DNA of 64,000 nt from Salegentibacter echinorum (GCF_900129445.1 NZ_FQVT01000002.1:310001-374000); one strand, 5' to 3'. Counted from the first letter of the stretch, positions 8,509-16,970 are shown. Program-made: numbers and translations. Notes: generated from the sequence alone by a model not told the origin.

Positions 8509-8862
8509 TTACTCTAAAACCGCTTCCTCATTCTCAACGGTGAAATTCAAAGATTTATTGACCAATTGATTTAAGTTCATTCCTTTTTTAGCGGCGAGCA
8601 TAAATAACTTTTGGTGTACTTTTTTATTTACCCGCACATTAAAACTACCCTTAAAAGCTTTGTTGGGCTCTTTTCCTAATTCCTTGCAGGTTTCCAGATA
8701 ATCGTCTACAGATTCCTTAAAACTATTTTCCAATTCAGAAACAGATTCACCTTCAAAAAGGACTAAATCATTCATTCCCTGTATTTTTCCAAAGAAAACT
8801 TTATCATCGGCACTAAACTCAACTGTACCTATATATCCCTTATATTCTAAATAATTCTTCAT
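8509..8862 (-). CDS. hicB: HicB-type antitoxin
   Basis: A 117-residue HicB-family antitoxin. The N-terminal partial RNase-H-like fold reads YKGYIGTVEFSADDKVFFGKIQGMNDLVLFEGESVSELENSFKESVDDYL, matching the family. The C-terminal part (GSFNVRVNKKVHQKLFMLAAKKGMNLNQLVNKSLNF) is a ribbon-helix-helix DNA-binding domain. It should neutralise HicA and repress the operon. Its ATG overlaps by one base the stop codon that hicA would have in its restored frame (TAATG), showing that the two were translationally coupled. The antitoxin itself is intact. Confidence 0.92.
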   Translation of the reverse strand: MKNYLEYKGYIGTVEFSADDKVFFGKIQGMNDLVLFEGESVSELENSFKESVDDYLETCKELGKEPNKAFKGSFNVRVNKKVHQKLFMLAAKKGMNLNQLVNKSLNFTVENEEAVLE

Positions 8863-9109
8863 TACAGACCTAATTTTTCGATTACCTGTTCAATTATATA
8901 TTTTTTCACGACATTTTGAGGATGGGGTTATGGGCTATTATAATATCATTGTCTTTTTTATTTATAAACTTTCTCCTGGATCCTCCTGTTTTACCTTTTC
9001 TCTTAATCTCAACATACCCGTAATGTTTCAATACTTTCGAAAACTCCTCCCAGGTTAAGTCCGTGGGGATCTTTTGGAATTTTTGAACAAGTTTTTCAAT
9101 TTTAGACAT
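8862..9109 (-). pseudogene. hicA: HicA-family toxin, disrupted by a single-base frameshift
   Basis: HicA is a small double-stranded-RNA-binding-fold mRNA interferase. From the ATG at 9109 (preferred over the TTG at 9115) the frame reads a normal HicA with KRKGKTGGSRRKFIN and DIIIAHNP, then ends early at 8906 as ILKMS. One extra C in the CCCC run at 8923-8926 would restore HNPHPQNVVKKYIIEQVIEKLGL, the expected HicA C-terminus. The restored gene has exactly 83 codons including a stop that overlaps the hicB ATG. As written, the toxin lacks its last 24 residues or so. The GSRxxF variant of the usual GSH motif is found in a known Bacteroidota HicA-like subgroup, so it is not the defect. Confidence 0.85.
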
Positions 9110-9112
9110 GTA

Positions 9113-9153
9113 CAAATATATGACTTTTATATAAGCAACTAAATTTTAGTTGC
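9113..9153 (-). promoter_or_regulatory. hicAB promoter and palindromic operator
   Basis: On the minus strand TATATTTG (9113-9120) is a consensus -7 element immediately before the hicA ATG, implying a leaderless or nearly leaderless message. Just upstream lies a perfect 19-base palindrome GCAACTAAATTTTAGTTGC at 9135-9153, placed where a HicB repressor would block the -33 region. Confidence 0.65.
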
Positions 9154-9242
9154 AAAAAAATATTATCTGCTTTTGCTTTTGGAAAAGATTCAGGATTTTA
9201 GCTTAGAAAATCGGTTGCTTTCAATTAGATTCTATCACCTAT

Positions 9243-9305
9243 CCAACCCTTCCGACTTCATCCGCTATCGCAGAAGTAGCCACCTTCCCTTCAAAGGGAA
9301 GGAGC
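9243..9305 (+). repeat. Dispersed intergenic repeat, copy 2
   Basis: Begins CCAACCCTTCCGACTTC and ends CCTTCAAAGGGAAGGA; homologous to the copy at 2894-2957, in the same orientation. Confidence 0.6.
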
Positions 9306-9387
9306 TCCTTTAATTAGCTTAACTAAGGATGAATCGCATCGAGATTCAAACAAATATGAATCTGCAACGAGTGCGCTCTTGATTTAG

Positions 9388-10080
9388 TTAAATAAGGGAG
9401 GTGCTTTCAACTGGCTTTTTTTGTAGGTAGTTTAAAAGACAAGCTAATCCAATAATCTCAAAAAACACAAACGCAAGAAAGAAATAGTTGTATTCCAGGT
9501 AATAACCAATATAGTAGCTTAATTTAGATAACACCAGACTTATTACCCCTACTACGAAAAAAAATGAAGCTTTGCTGGCATATCTCATTTGGTAGGAAAT
9601 TGAAGCCACCACACTTAAAATCACGCTTAAACCGTAGGCGTAAAATATAAACTCAAAAGTATCAAGGCCCGGAGTATTGGGTGTAATATCTATGAGTACA
9701 TGTAGCAGGTAAAAGTTAACGGAACAGGCAATAACAAGCACAAGTATTCCAGAAAAATCCAGTTTTAGGTTTTGCATGCGTTTAAAAACCATAGCAGCTA
9801 AAACTAAAAATGAAATTGCCCTAAAACCAAATGCTATATTCCTAAGGTCTGGATTTTCATAAAAAATAAGCAGAAAATCCCCTATTAGGTAGCTAATAAA
9901 AAAAACCAACATTTTTCTAGACCCGACCGGCTGCGATAAAAAATAAATGAAAAACAAGAAAATACTAATAAACCCCGACCATCTGTTAAGCTTCTCACCG
10001 AAAAAATAAAGTAAAATTAAATTAAATATAAAAAGAAAAATAGTAAGCAGCACTAAAACTAAAGAAGATTTATTTCTCAT
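9388..10080 (-). CDS. Uncharacterised seven-helix membrane protein (YhhN-like)
   Basis: A 230-residue polytopic protein with about seven or eight hydrophobic helices and short loops, for example MRNKSSLVLVLLTIFLFIFN at the start. The pattern FLSQPVGSRKMLVFFISYLIGDFLLIF followed by RNIAFGFRAISFLVLAAMVF resembles the YhhN/lysoplasmalogenase membrane family, which has conserved acidic residues in helices, but the resemblance is weak and the enzyme function is not claimed. It stands alone between the hicAB module and the zeta-like module. The extensive hydrophobicity and good codon pattern support it being a real gene. Confidence 0.72.
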   Translation of the reverse strand: MRNKSSLVLVLLTIFLFIFNLILLYFFGEKLNRWSGFISIFLFFIYFLSQPVGSRKMLVFFISYLIGDFLLIFYENPDLRNIAFGFRAISFLVLAAMVFKRMQNLKLDFSGILVLVIACSVNFYLLHVLIDITPNTPGLDTFEFIFYAYGLSVILSVVASISYQMRYASKASFFFVVGVISLVLSKLSYYIGYYLEYNYFFLAFVFFEIIGLACLLNYLQKKPVESTSLI

Positions 10081-10360
10081 TGAAAAAGATAAATTGGCAG
10101 GGAAATTAGATTCTTAATGAAATATTAAAATTAGATAGAAAGTTTAATATATATCCAATTTTCATATAAAATTTAAAAAAACCTGGTTGTTTTGTGAGAA
10201 AGATATAAGTTTCGCAGTTTTAGAAGGCGATATATTGAAAAGTTCTGGTTTCTTTTTGGACGCAGCCTAAGAAATCTTAGCCCTTGCTCTCCTCTCTAAA
10301 ATTCCAAAATGAACATTGGAAACCTTCCAGAATCATCAAAATTTTCGAATTAGAAATGCC

Positions 10361-10549
10361 TTAGCTGTTTGTTATATAGGGGGTTGTGGGTAGTATTTCT
10401 TCTGGTGCTATTTCCAGTACTTCTCCGTTCTTTGCTATAATTAACGGACTTTTCTTATAACGTTTATATTCCACTAATTTTTGATATGTTTCCTCAAGTC
10501 CTGCAACTATTTTTTTGCGCTTCTCTTTTAATTCGGTTTTTCTATCCAT
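10361..10549 (-). CDS. Small partner protein of the zeta-like kinase (putative antitoxin)
   Basis: A 62-residue charged protein (MDRKTELKEKRKKIVAGLEE, then a helix YQKLVEYKRY and a strand region SPLIIAKNGEVLEIAPEEIL). Its start overlaps the end of the zeta-like gene by 8 bases, so the two are translationally coupled. It does not resemble the classical epsilon antitoxin, but a small partner next to a zeta-type P-loop protein is the common layout in Bacteroidota. The antitoxin role is inferred from position only. Confidence 0.65.
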   Translation of the reverse strand: MDRKTELKEKRKKIVAGLEETYQKLVEYKRYKKSPLIIAKNGEVLEIAPEEILPTTPYITNS

Positions 10550-11114
10550 TGTATTTTTTATTTAAATTATTCCAAATTTCTGCATTTCCAATTTCATCCT
10601 CATTCTTTGCACCTTCTGCAATAATTTGATAGGGTTCTCCTGAATTATCAATGAACATCCAATCGTCGACTAATTCTTTAAAGATAGTGAAAAAATTCTT
10701 TAGTCCATTCTCATATCTTCTACGAATTACATGTTCTGGGATATTATGTCCCCCTTCTTTTACCCTTGTCTCAACACGTTTTATAGCAAGATTCTGAGAA
10801 CTTAGCCAAAAGAAAAGTAGGGTCACCGAAAAACCTTTTCTTTGTGCTTCTATAACAAAATTTTTATAGCTTCTGGTTGATAAAGTTGTTTCAAATGCAA
10901 AATCTTTTTCTGAATTAATTAGGGTTTTAATACTTTGCAGCATTAATCTCCCTGCCTGAATTCCTGCTCTCTCGGGATTAAAGGGCGATAATCCTTTAGC
11001 GATTTCGTCAGCGTTAATAAATTCATCACATCCTAAAATTTCAGGAAGAATAGTATAGGAAGCGGTCGTTTTTCCGGCTCCGTTGCATCCTGCTATGATA
11101 TATAGTTTTTTCAT
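10542..11114 (-). CDS. Zeta-toxin-family P-loop kinase
   Basis: A 190-residue zeta-like ATP-binding protein. Walker A is IAGCNGAGKTTAS near residues 7-19, followed by the family stretch CDEFINADEIAKGLSPFNPERAGIQAGRLML with the catalytic-type Asp, then the RSYKNFVIEAQRKGF and RVKEGGHNIPEHVIRRRYENG basic blocks. Zeta toxins phosphorylate UDP-N-acetyl-sugars and halt wall synthesis; related chromosomal proteins may have other targets. The partner protein is downstream and overlapping. A partial copy of the ~100-bp interspersed repeat lies only a few bases upstream of the ATG. Confidence 0.85.
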   Translation of the reverse strand: MKKLYIIAGCNGAGKTTASYTILPEILGCDEFINADEIAKGLSPFNPERAGIQAGRLMLQSIKTLINSEKDFAFETTLSTRSYKNFVIEAQRKGFSVTLLFFWLSSQNLAIKRVETRVKEGGHNIPEHVIRRRYENGLKNFFTIFKELVDDWMFIDNSGEPYQIIAEGAKNEDEIGNAEIWNNLNKKYNG

Positions 11115-11117
11115 TTA

Positions 11118-11146
11118 CTCGATAATCAAGATTTGAATGCTCCGAG
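11118..11146 (-). repeat. Partial copy of the ~100-bp interspersed repeat
   Basis: CTCGATAATCAAGATTTGAATGCTCCGAG shares its first ~25 bases with the copies at 25037-25130 (minus sense), 34571-34682 and 53236-53346. It sits directly 5' of the zeta-like gene. Confidence 0.6.
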
Positions 11147-11253
11147 TTTGTTTATTCAAATCCCAGCAAATATAAATTAAATTTATCTTCGTTTACTTTT
11201 CTTGAATAATGGCCACTCATCACAATATATGTAGTACCTTTTTTGATGCATAA

Positions 11254-14200
11254 TCACACAATTTCAACCTTATCAATCTCCTTCATCAACCTATCGGTTT
11301 CGGTGAGGGCGACTATTATTTTTTGGTAGTGCAGAATGTCCTCAAATTTTAATTCCCGGCCTTTGCGGTCTTTTAGCCATTTTTGCGCGGGTTGGTAACC
11401 GCCAATGTAAAATTCCCAGGCAATTTTGGGTACTTTATCAAAATATTGAGTGTCGTTTATCCAAACGCGGCCAAAGCCCCCCAGGCCCCCCTCTAATCCC
11501 CCCGAAGGGGGGAAGTTTCTCTCGACTGCGCTCTGGTTCTCGACTGCGCTCGAACTGACATTGGGGTTTAACTCAAAACCGGGGCTGGTTTTTGTGATTT
11601 TTCTGGTGATAATATTATCGCCGTCTACGGGATAGGTGGTAATAAAATCTTCGGTTTTTGGGCTTTCCAGTAAATGAATTTTGCGCAGTTCGCCGCCCAA
11701 TGTTACCAACTGCCAAAACTCCTGCTGGTCTTTTGGAAAAGGCACCCGTGGAAAATCTATTTTTAAAAATTCTTTATAGGTTTCGCGGTAGGTGGGCGAA
11801 TGTAAAACCGCGTAAATATAATCTAACAAATTAAGCGGCGTAAAATAGCTTTTAAAATCATCTCGAAGTTCGCTGCTTTCTGCAAAACAAACTTCGCCTT
11901 CTTGCGGTTCTTCGGGTAAAAACTCCAATCCCAAACTTTTTTCGATTTCCGCCAGGATTTCTTTGTTTAGATTGGGAATGCGTTCGGGTTTTGTTTCGGT
12001 GCTTTGTTGGTCGGTGGGTTCGGGGTAGAGGTAAAGTGGGGCTTGTTGTGGAATTCCCTTATAACTAAAATGATAGCGATTATCTATCATATTTTTTGAT
12101 ATTTGAATTGAAGTCCAATTTTCAGCTGTTGCTTGCCTTGAAAAAATTATTCCTACATTTTCCTCTATTAAATGGTGCATTACTTCAAATCTTGGATAAC
12201 AATGAAAACCTTTTGAATTTCCGGTATAAAATGTCCATTTTGCATCAAATGGACGGTAACTTATTTGAACTAACTTACTTTGATCTGGATAATTTGAAAT
12301 TAAATCCTCTTTAGCATATTTTATTTTCCAGTCTCTTACGTCTTTACCTAAATTGAATTTAAAACGAGCGACTTCATCATCTAAATTCAGAAATTCTTCA
12401 ATAGTTTTTTTTAATTCATTTTTGTTATCGTGAATGGTGAATTTATCTCTCGCAGTAACGATGCCAACACTATTATTTACAAATAATTCATTAATCGAAA
12501 ACCCTTCATTAAACTTTTCTTGTGCCTCAAAATCTTTTTGCACCATAAAATAATTGGGTGCTTTGTTGGGGAGTTCTACAAAAGGTATTTTGGCCAAATT
12601 ATTTTCATTTAAAAACTGATACTTTTTATCTCTTTTTCCGAAGCAATCATAATGATAAACTTCGCCGAGCTCATTGGGTTTTTTCTTTCCGGTTTTTACC
12701 AAAATATTAATGGAAACGCCTTGTTGAATATCAAATACGTTTTCATCTTTCCCGCCATCGGGGGCGGTTTCTTTCTTTTTGGAATTTCCGTGCAGGTCTA
12801 TGGTATAAATTTTATCGTAGGTTTTTAATAAATTCCACCGCATTCCCCGGAAAGTAGGGTTATCTAAAAATCCGTGCGGGTTAATAAAGGCCAAAATTCC
12901 TTCGCCATTCTTTTCGATGTAATGCTGGCCGTAACGCATAAATTTTACGTAATCGTCGTTGATCCATTTAGAATTCCGTTCTTTTAATTTTTCTTTTCCG
13001 CCGGGTTCTTTTTTATAATCTTCCATTAAATCCATTACCCATTTCCCTTTATTGGCACTTTCCCCAGAATACGGCGGATTCCCAATTACGCACATCACCG
13101 GCGTATCGCGTTTTATATGGTTGGCGTCGTTGGCTTCGGTACTTAACCAGTTAGAAAATAGGGTGCCGGTGTCTTTATGGTGTTCTTCCAAAGAATTGGT
13201 GAGGTAAACATTTAAGCGTTGGCCGCTGTTCTCTTTGTACCCGGTTTCGCGCAAAAGCATATCCAGTTTTAGGTGCGCCATCGCATAAGAAGCCATCAAC
13301 AATTCAAAGCCGTTTAGCCGCGGAATTAAATGTTGCTCTACATAACCGCTCCACGCGCCCTGCATGGCCTTAAACTTTTTGCTGTAAATATAATTCACCA
13401 CTTCGGCCAAAAATGTGCCCGTACCCGTGGCGGGGTCGAGAATTTGAACTTTATGAACTTCTTTTTCGGTTTGTTTATAGCCGGTGGCCGAACGTTTATC
13501 GGCTACATCGGTATTTACCTTTATTTTGGTTTTAGAGGTGTCGGCCAGGCCTTGTGGCAGGTTGAATTCTGTTTTTAACACATCATCTACCGCGCGCACT
13601 ATAAATTTCACCACAGGCTCTGGCGTGTACCAAACTCCGCGTGCTTTTCTAAGTTTCGGGTCGTATTCTGCCAAAAAGGTTTCATAAAAATGAATAATGG
13701 CATCCTGGGTTTGGGTGCTTTTTCCGAAGTTTTTTAGCAGTTGCTCTACATTGGTCGCCCTAAAAACTTCGGCCAGGTTATCTACGGTGGGTTTTATACG
13801 TTCGTCAATATCGGGCCCGGCCACATAGCCAAACAATTTCCGTAGAAACGGATTTGATTTTGGGATAAGTTCGGCGGCTTCCTGCCGACTAAAATCTTGC
13901 AGCGTGGGGTCGTGTAAGCGGGCGGCGAACATTCCGTAGGCCAAAGTTTGCGCATAGATATCGGCAAAACCTTTGGGCGTTAAATCGTGGATAAGAATTT
14001 CTTTAAAGGTCTTGAATTGTCCTTGTAGAGAGGTGTTTTCTTGCGTTTTCTCATCGGAAGTGATAGCATTTTCCAAAATATTTTGCAGCAAGCGGGCTTT
14101 AGCGGCCATCATTTCGGCCAATTTTTTAGCCGATTTAATGGTTTGCCCAATAAAGCTGCAAAAGTTCCTGATTAGATTTTCAAACTGCTGAAAATTTTCA

Positions 14201-14589
14201 GGAAGCGGAATGATTTTTCCGTTTTCAATTTCGGCAATTTCAATTTCGTGGACTAACTCACCATTTTGGAAAAACTGAAACCATAAATAATCGGTAATAA
14301 TTAAATTATCCAGGGCATTACGGTAACGTGTAAACTGTTCTTTATAAGTTTTGGAATTTAAGTCTTTGCCAACATCTTTTGCTTCAATATAGCCAATGGG
14401 GATTTTTCCGTTGGTCAAAACATAATCGGGGTTCCCACAGTCGGTTACATTTGCGGGTTCATTGGTAACATCAATATCAATTAAGATTGAACGTAGTAGA
14501 TTCTCAAAGTCACCTCTATAAGAGTGTTCGCGGGAAATTCCAGAGGTGTAACGTGAATTTACGATCTCCAGGTAATTATGTATTGTCAT
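11254..14589 (-). CDS. Single-chain restriction-modification enzyme (type IIG / type ISP-like)
   Basis: A 1111-residue enzyme that should both cut and methylate DNA. The N-terminus has a PD-(D/E)xK nuclease signature: NPDYVL (Asp55) and YIEAK (Glu69, Lys71). An N6-adenine methyltransferase core follows, with motif I ILDPATGTGTF near residue 383 and motif IV GNPPY near 502, then a C-terminal region with the WRGMRWNLLKTYDKIYTIDLHGN and WEFYIGGYQPAQKWLKDRKG blocks seen in type ISP-like proteins, where target recognition resides. No helicase motifs are seen, so it is shorter than LlaBIII-type ISP enzymes. Residues ~1006-1042 are a repeat-derived insertion in this C-terminal region that could alter specificity. 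It is a lone gene with no separate specificity subunit. Confidence 0.87.
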   Translation of the reverse strand: MTIHNYLEIVNSRYTSGISREHSYRGDFENLLRSILIDIDVTNEPANVTDCGNPDYVLTNGKIPIGYIEAKDVGKDLNSKTYKEQFTRYRNALDNLIITDYLWFQFFQNGELVHEIEIAEIENGKIIPLPENFQQFENLIRNFCSFIGQTIKSAKKLAEMMAAKARLLQNILENAITSDEKTQENTSLQGQFKTFKEILIHDLTPKGFADIYAQTLAYGMFAARLHDPTLQDFSRQEAAELIPKSNPFLRKLFGYVAGPDIDERIKPTVDNLAEVFRATNVEQLLKNFGKSTQTQDAIIHFYETFLAEYDPKLRKARGVWYTPEPVVKFIVRAVDDVLKTEFNLPQGLADTSKTKIKVNTDVADKRSATGYKQTEKEVHKVQILDPATGTGTFLAEVVNYIYSKKFKAMQGAWSGYVEQHLIPRLNGFELLMASYAMAHLKLDMLLRETGYKENSGQRLNVYLTNSLEEHHKDTGTLFSNWLSTEANDANHIKRDTPVMCVIGNPPYSGESANKGKWVMDLMEDYKKEPGGKEKLKERNSKWINDDYVKFMRYGQHYIEKNGEGILAFINPHGFLDNPTFRGMRWNLLKTYDKIYTIDLHGNSKKKETAPDGGKDENVFDIQQGVSINILVKTGKKKPNELGEVYHYDCFGKRDKKYQFLNENNLAKIPFVELPNKAPNYFMVQKDFEAQEKFNEGFSINELFVNNSVGIVTARDKFTIHDNKNELKKTIEEFLNLDDEVARFKFNLGKDVRDWKIKYAKEDLISNYPDQSKLVQISYRPFDAKWTFYTGNSKGFHCYPRFEVMHHLIEENVGIIFSRQATAENWTSIQISKNMIDNRYHFSYKGIPQQAPLYLYPEPTDQQSTETKPERIPNLNKEILAEIEKSLGLEFLPEEPQEGEVCFAESSELRDDFKSYFTPLNLLDYIYAVLHSPTYRETYKEFLKIDFPRVPFPKDQQEFWQLVTLGGELRKIHLLESPKTEDFITTYPVDGDNIITRKITKTSPGFELNPNVSSSAVENQSAVERNFPPSGGLEGGLGGFGRVWINDTQYFDKVPKIAWEFYIGGYQPAQKWLKDRKGRELKFEDILHYQKIIVALTETDRLMKEIDKVEIV
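11465..11575 (-). repeat. Intergenic-type repeat inserted in frame in the R-M gene
   Basis: The stretch holds a palindrome (CCCCCCGAAGGGGGG core at 11498-11513), followed by two near-identical units of TCTCGACTGCGCTC at about 11521 and 11538. This is the style of intergenic repeats in Bacteroidota. It encodes an unusual Ser/Gly/Pro-rich loop (NPNVSSSAVENQ, then PPSGGLEGGLGG) between conserved blocks, without breaking the frame. Confidence 0.7.
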
Positions 14590-14639
14590 TTATGTAAATG
14601 TTCAGGCTTTTGAAAAGAAAAGTGAAGATAAATTAAATA

Positions 14640-14659
14640 GCACACTTACGGAAATGTGC
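14640..14659 (-). promoter_or_regulatory. Inverted repeat upstream of the R-M gene
   Basis: GCACA and TGTGC flank a 10-base spacer, about 50 bases upstream of the R-M start. It could be an operator; no controller gene was found nearby. Confidence 0.3.
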
Positions 14660-14773
14660 GCCACTTTTTTAACTAGACATTCAATTTTGACTTCAATAGA
14701 TAGAAAGTATGTAAATTTTACGATACTATTTATTTTGTTTCAAAGATTTAGCGTTAAATCAGAAAATTAAATC

Positions 14774-15532
14774 TTACAAACTTATCCCAACCCCAATCTC
14801 GAGCTCTGAGGTATATTCCCGGGTTTTTAACGGGGTTTTACTGTCAAAATAATAGTCATAAATTACAAAAACCTTAAACCAGTTGGAGAGCGGGATATCT
14901 AAACGAAACTGCTCTAAAATCCTATAGTCTCCAAAATCATGATACAATGGCTGATAATAAAAAGTGTTCGCCACTGAAAATTTTTCAGATTCCGGAACGT
15001 AGGAAAGAGTTAGGTAAGTGCTGTTCCTATGGTTGTATTCCCTGGTATTTGCTTTATTACTATGTTCTACTTCATAGATGTAACTATTGCCCAGGTAGCC
15101 GGTGAAATTTTCTTCATCCATCCATTTAGCGCGCAATCCTGCACCTACTAAATTACGCTGCTCTACTACTAATAATTGATTGTACTGTCCCTGCACAAAA
15201 GACTCCAATCGCCATACTTGATTCATTTTATAATTAAACCTTCCATGTAAAAACCAGGAGTTTTGCAGGTTTTTAGCATCAGAATCTATTAATTTATAAG
15301 TTCCCAGGAAAAGGTATATTTTTCTCAAATCTTTAGATTTAAACTGGGTAGTTAGTGCTCCATCTATCTGGTTCACTTTAGTGCCATCGTTATTGGTATG
15401 GTTAAAAGCGAAATCGGCATTTAAAGCAAAACGAATAGAATCGGTTTGTAGTCGTTTTCCTTCAATGTTAACCAATTGTGCATTTGCTATGGTTGAAATA
15501 AGAAATAGAATGAGTATAAAATGTCTAAGCAT
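14774..15532 (-). CDS. DUF481-type outer-membrane beta-barrel protein
   Basis: A 252-residue exported protein with an N-terminal signal (MLRHFILILFLISTIANA, cut before QLVNIEG). The rest alternates aromatic and polar residues in beta-hairpins (FNYKMNQVWRLESFVQGQYN, then VGAGLRAKW) and ends with an aromatic-poor GVGISL strand. This matches DUF481 proteins, small outer-membrane barrels of unknown transport role that are often linked to salt or osmotic stress. It is divergent from the histidine kinase gene at 15735. Confidence 0.8.
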   Translation of the reverse strand: MLRHFILILFLISTIANAQLVNIEGKRLQTDSIRFALNADFAFNHTNNDGTKVNQIDGALTTQFKSKDLRKIYLFLGTYKLIDSDAKNLQNSWFLHGRFNYKMNQVWRLESFVQGQYNQLLVVEQRNLVGAGLRAKWMDEENFTGYLGNSYIYEVEHSNKANTREYNHRNSTYLTLSYVPESEKFSVANTFYYQPLYHDFGDYRILEQFRLDIPLSNWFKVFVIYDYYFDSKTPLKTREYTSELEIGVGISL

Positions 15533-15734
15533 ATAATTGTATTAAGAAAGTAAATATAACCACTAATCTCACTTTTTTAAAATATGCTTTAATTTATGCT
15601 GAATTCTTAATTTTGATGAGGTAAAAAGTCGCTGCTTTCCCTTGCTATTTCTCCATTGAAATTAAAACCGTCTTTTCTTAATATTTAGCCAAACACTTTG
15701 TAATTTCGTTTTCGTAAATTTTAAAAGTAAAGAT

Positions 15735-16970
15735 GTGTCCCTGGGTTTTCTAAATGAGAATGAAAAAATTTTTGACACCTTGTTTGAAGCTGCTTCAGAA
15801 GGTGTGATTGTGGTAAACGATCAACAAATAATAGTTAGTGCAAATCTGGCCACATTAAATATGTTTGGCTATCAAAAAAAAGATTTGCTGGGTAAAGACC
15901 TCAACATTCTAATCCCTATGAAGTATAAGCATAAACATCCTAAACATTTCAAGGGGTTTATGAAAGATGGGAAGAAGCGGCAAATGGGGCATGGAAAAGG
16001 AGAATTATATGGCGTAAAAAAAGATGGCACTCAGTTTCCTGTAGAAGCGGGGCTTAATCCATTTCAAATTGATGGAGAATCTTATGTAATGTCGCTTATT
16101 GTAGATATAAGTGCAAGAAAAGAACATCAAAAGCGCATTAAAGAATTGAATAATGAACTGGAGGGTAAGATTAAAGTTCGCACCCAGGAGCTGCGTCATA
16201 CGGTAAAAAGTTTAGAAGAGGAGATCACTAAAAGAAGAGAAGCCGAAAAGCGAATTACACTAGCTCTTAAACAAGAAAAAGAGCTTAGCGAATTAAAAAC
16301 CAGCTTTTTATCTTTAGTTTCTCACGAATTTAAAACCCCTTTAAGTGGGATTTTAACCTCGGCAACTTTGGCCGGTAAATACACAAAGGAGGAACAACAG
16401 GAGAAACGGGACAAACATTTAACCACAATAAAAAATAAAGTCCAGTACCTCAATAATATTCTAAATGATTTTCTTTCTTTAGAACGCCTGGAATCTGGCA
16501 ATGTCAATTATAAATACACCGCCTTTAGCTTAAATAAACTGGTGAATGAAGTTATTTACAATGCGAATGTTACTTTAAAATACGGCCAGGAAATAGTATA
16601 TAAAAAGGATATGGAAGATGTCATCCTCTATCAGGATGAAAGGATTTTAGAATTGGTACTTTCAAATTTAATAGGCAATTCCATAAAGTATTCACCAGAG
16701 GATTCCACTATTTACTTTAGAATATTTCCGAAGAAAAATAGGATTATTTTTGAAGTAGAAGACGAGGGAATTGGGATACCCAAAAAGGATCAAAAGAATA
16801 TTTTTGAACGTTATTTTAGGGCAAAAAACGCCCTGCTTGACCAGGGTACCGGGATTGGATTAAATATTGTAAAGGTACACGTAGAAAATATGGGCGGTAG
16901 CATAGTTTTTGAAAGCGAAGAAAATAAAGGCTCAAAATTTACGGTAGAATTACCTAACCAGGATAGATAA
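15735..16970 (+). CDS. PAS-domain sensor histidine kinase
   Basis: A 411-residue soluble kinase. Residues ~10-130 form a PAS domain of the FixL-like style (EGVIVVNDQQIIVSANLA, then RKDG-like GVKKDGTQFPVEAGLNP), followed by a coiled coil and a kinase core: H-box SLVSHEFKTPLSG, N-box NLIGNSIKYSP, G1 DEGIGIP, F-box ERYF, G2 GTGIGLNIV. No membrane segment is present, so it senses a cytoplasmic or diffusible signal. A haem-binding PAS cannot be proved from sequence. The start is GTG; the ATG two bases before it is in another frame. The response regulator begins 35 bases downstream. Confidence 0.9.
   Translation: MSLGFLNENEKIFDTLFEAASEGVIVVNDQQIIVSANLATLNMFGYQKKDLLGKDLNILIPMKYKHKHPKHFKGFMKDGKKRQMGHGKGELYGVKKDGTQFPVEAGLNPFQIDGESYVMSLIVDISARKEHQKRIKELNNELEGKIKVRTQELRHTVKSLEEEITKRREAEKRITLALKQEKELSELKTSFLSLVSHEFKTPLSGILTSATLAGKYTKEEQQEKRDKHLTTIKNKVQYLNNILNDFLSLERLESGNVNYKYTAFSLNKLVNEVIYNANVTLKYGQEIVYKKDMEDVILYQDERILELVLSNLIGNSIKYSPEDSTIYFRIFPKKNRIIFEVEDEGIGIPKKDQKNIFERYFRAKNALLDQGTGIGLNIVKVHVENMGGSIVFESEENKGSKFTVELPNQDR

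Noticed and set aside
9001-9109. Loss of the catalytic His of HicA (GSRRKF instead of GSHxxF) as the inactivating change
   Set aside because: The Arg variant is, as I recall, common in a Bacteroidota HicA-like subgroup; the frameshift is the better explanation.
13330-14191. Several plus-strand open frames inside the R-M gene
   Set aside because: They lie opposite a long gene with clear motifs and have no features of their own.
15735-16970. FixL-type haem oxygen sensor
   Set aside because: The PAS domain is similar in style, but the haem-ligand His cannot be placed with confidence, so only a PAS kinase is called.
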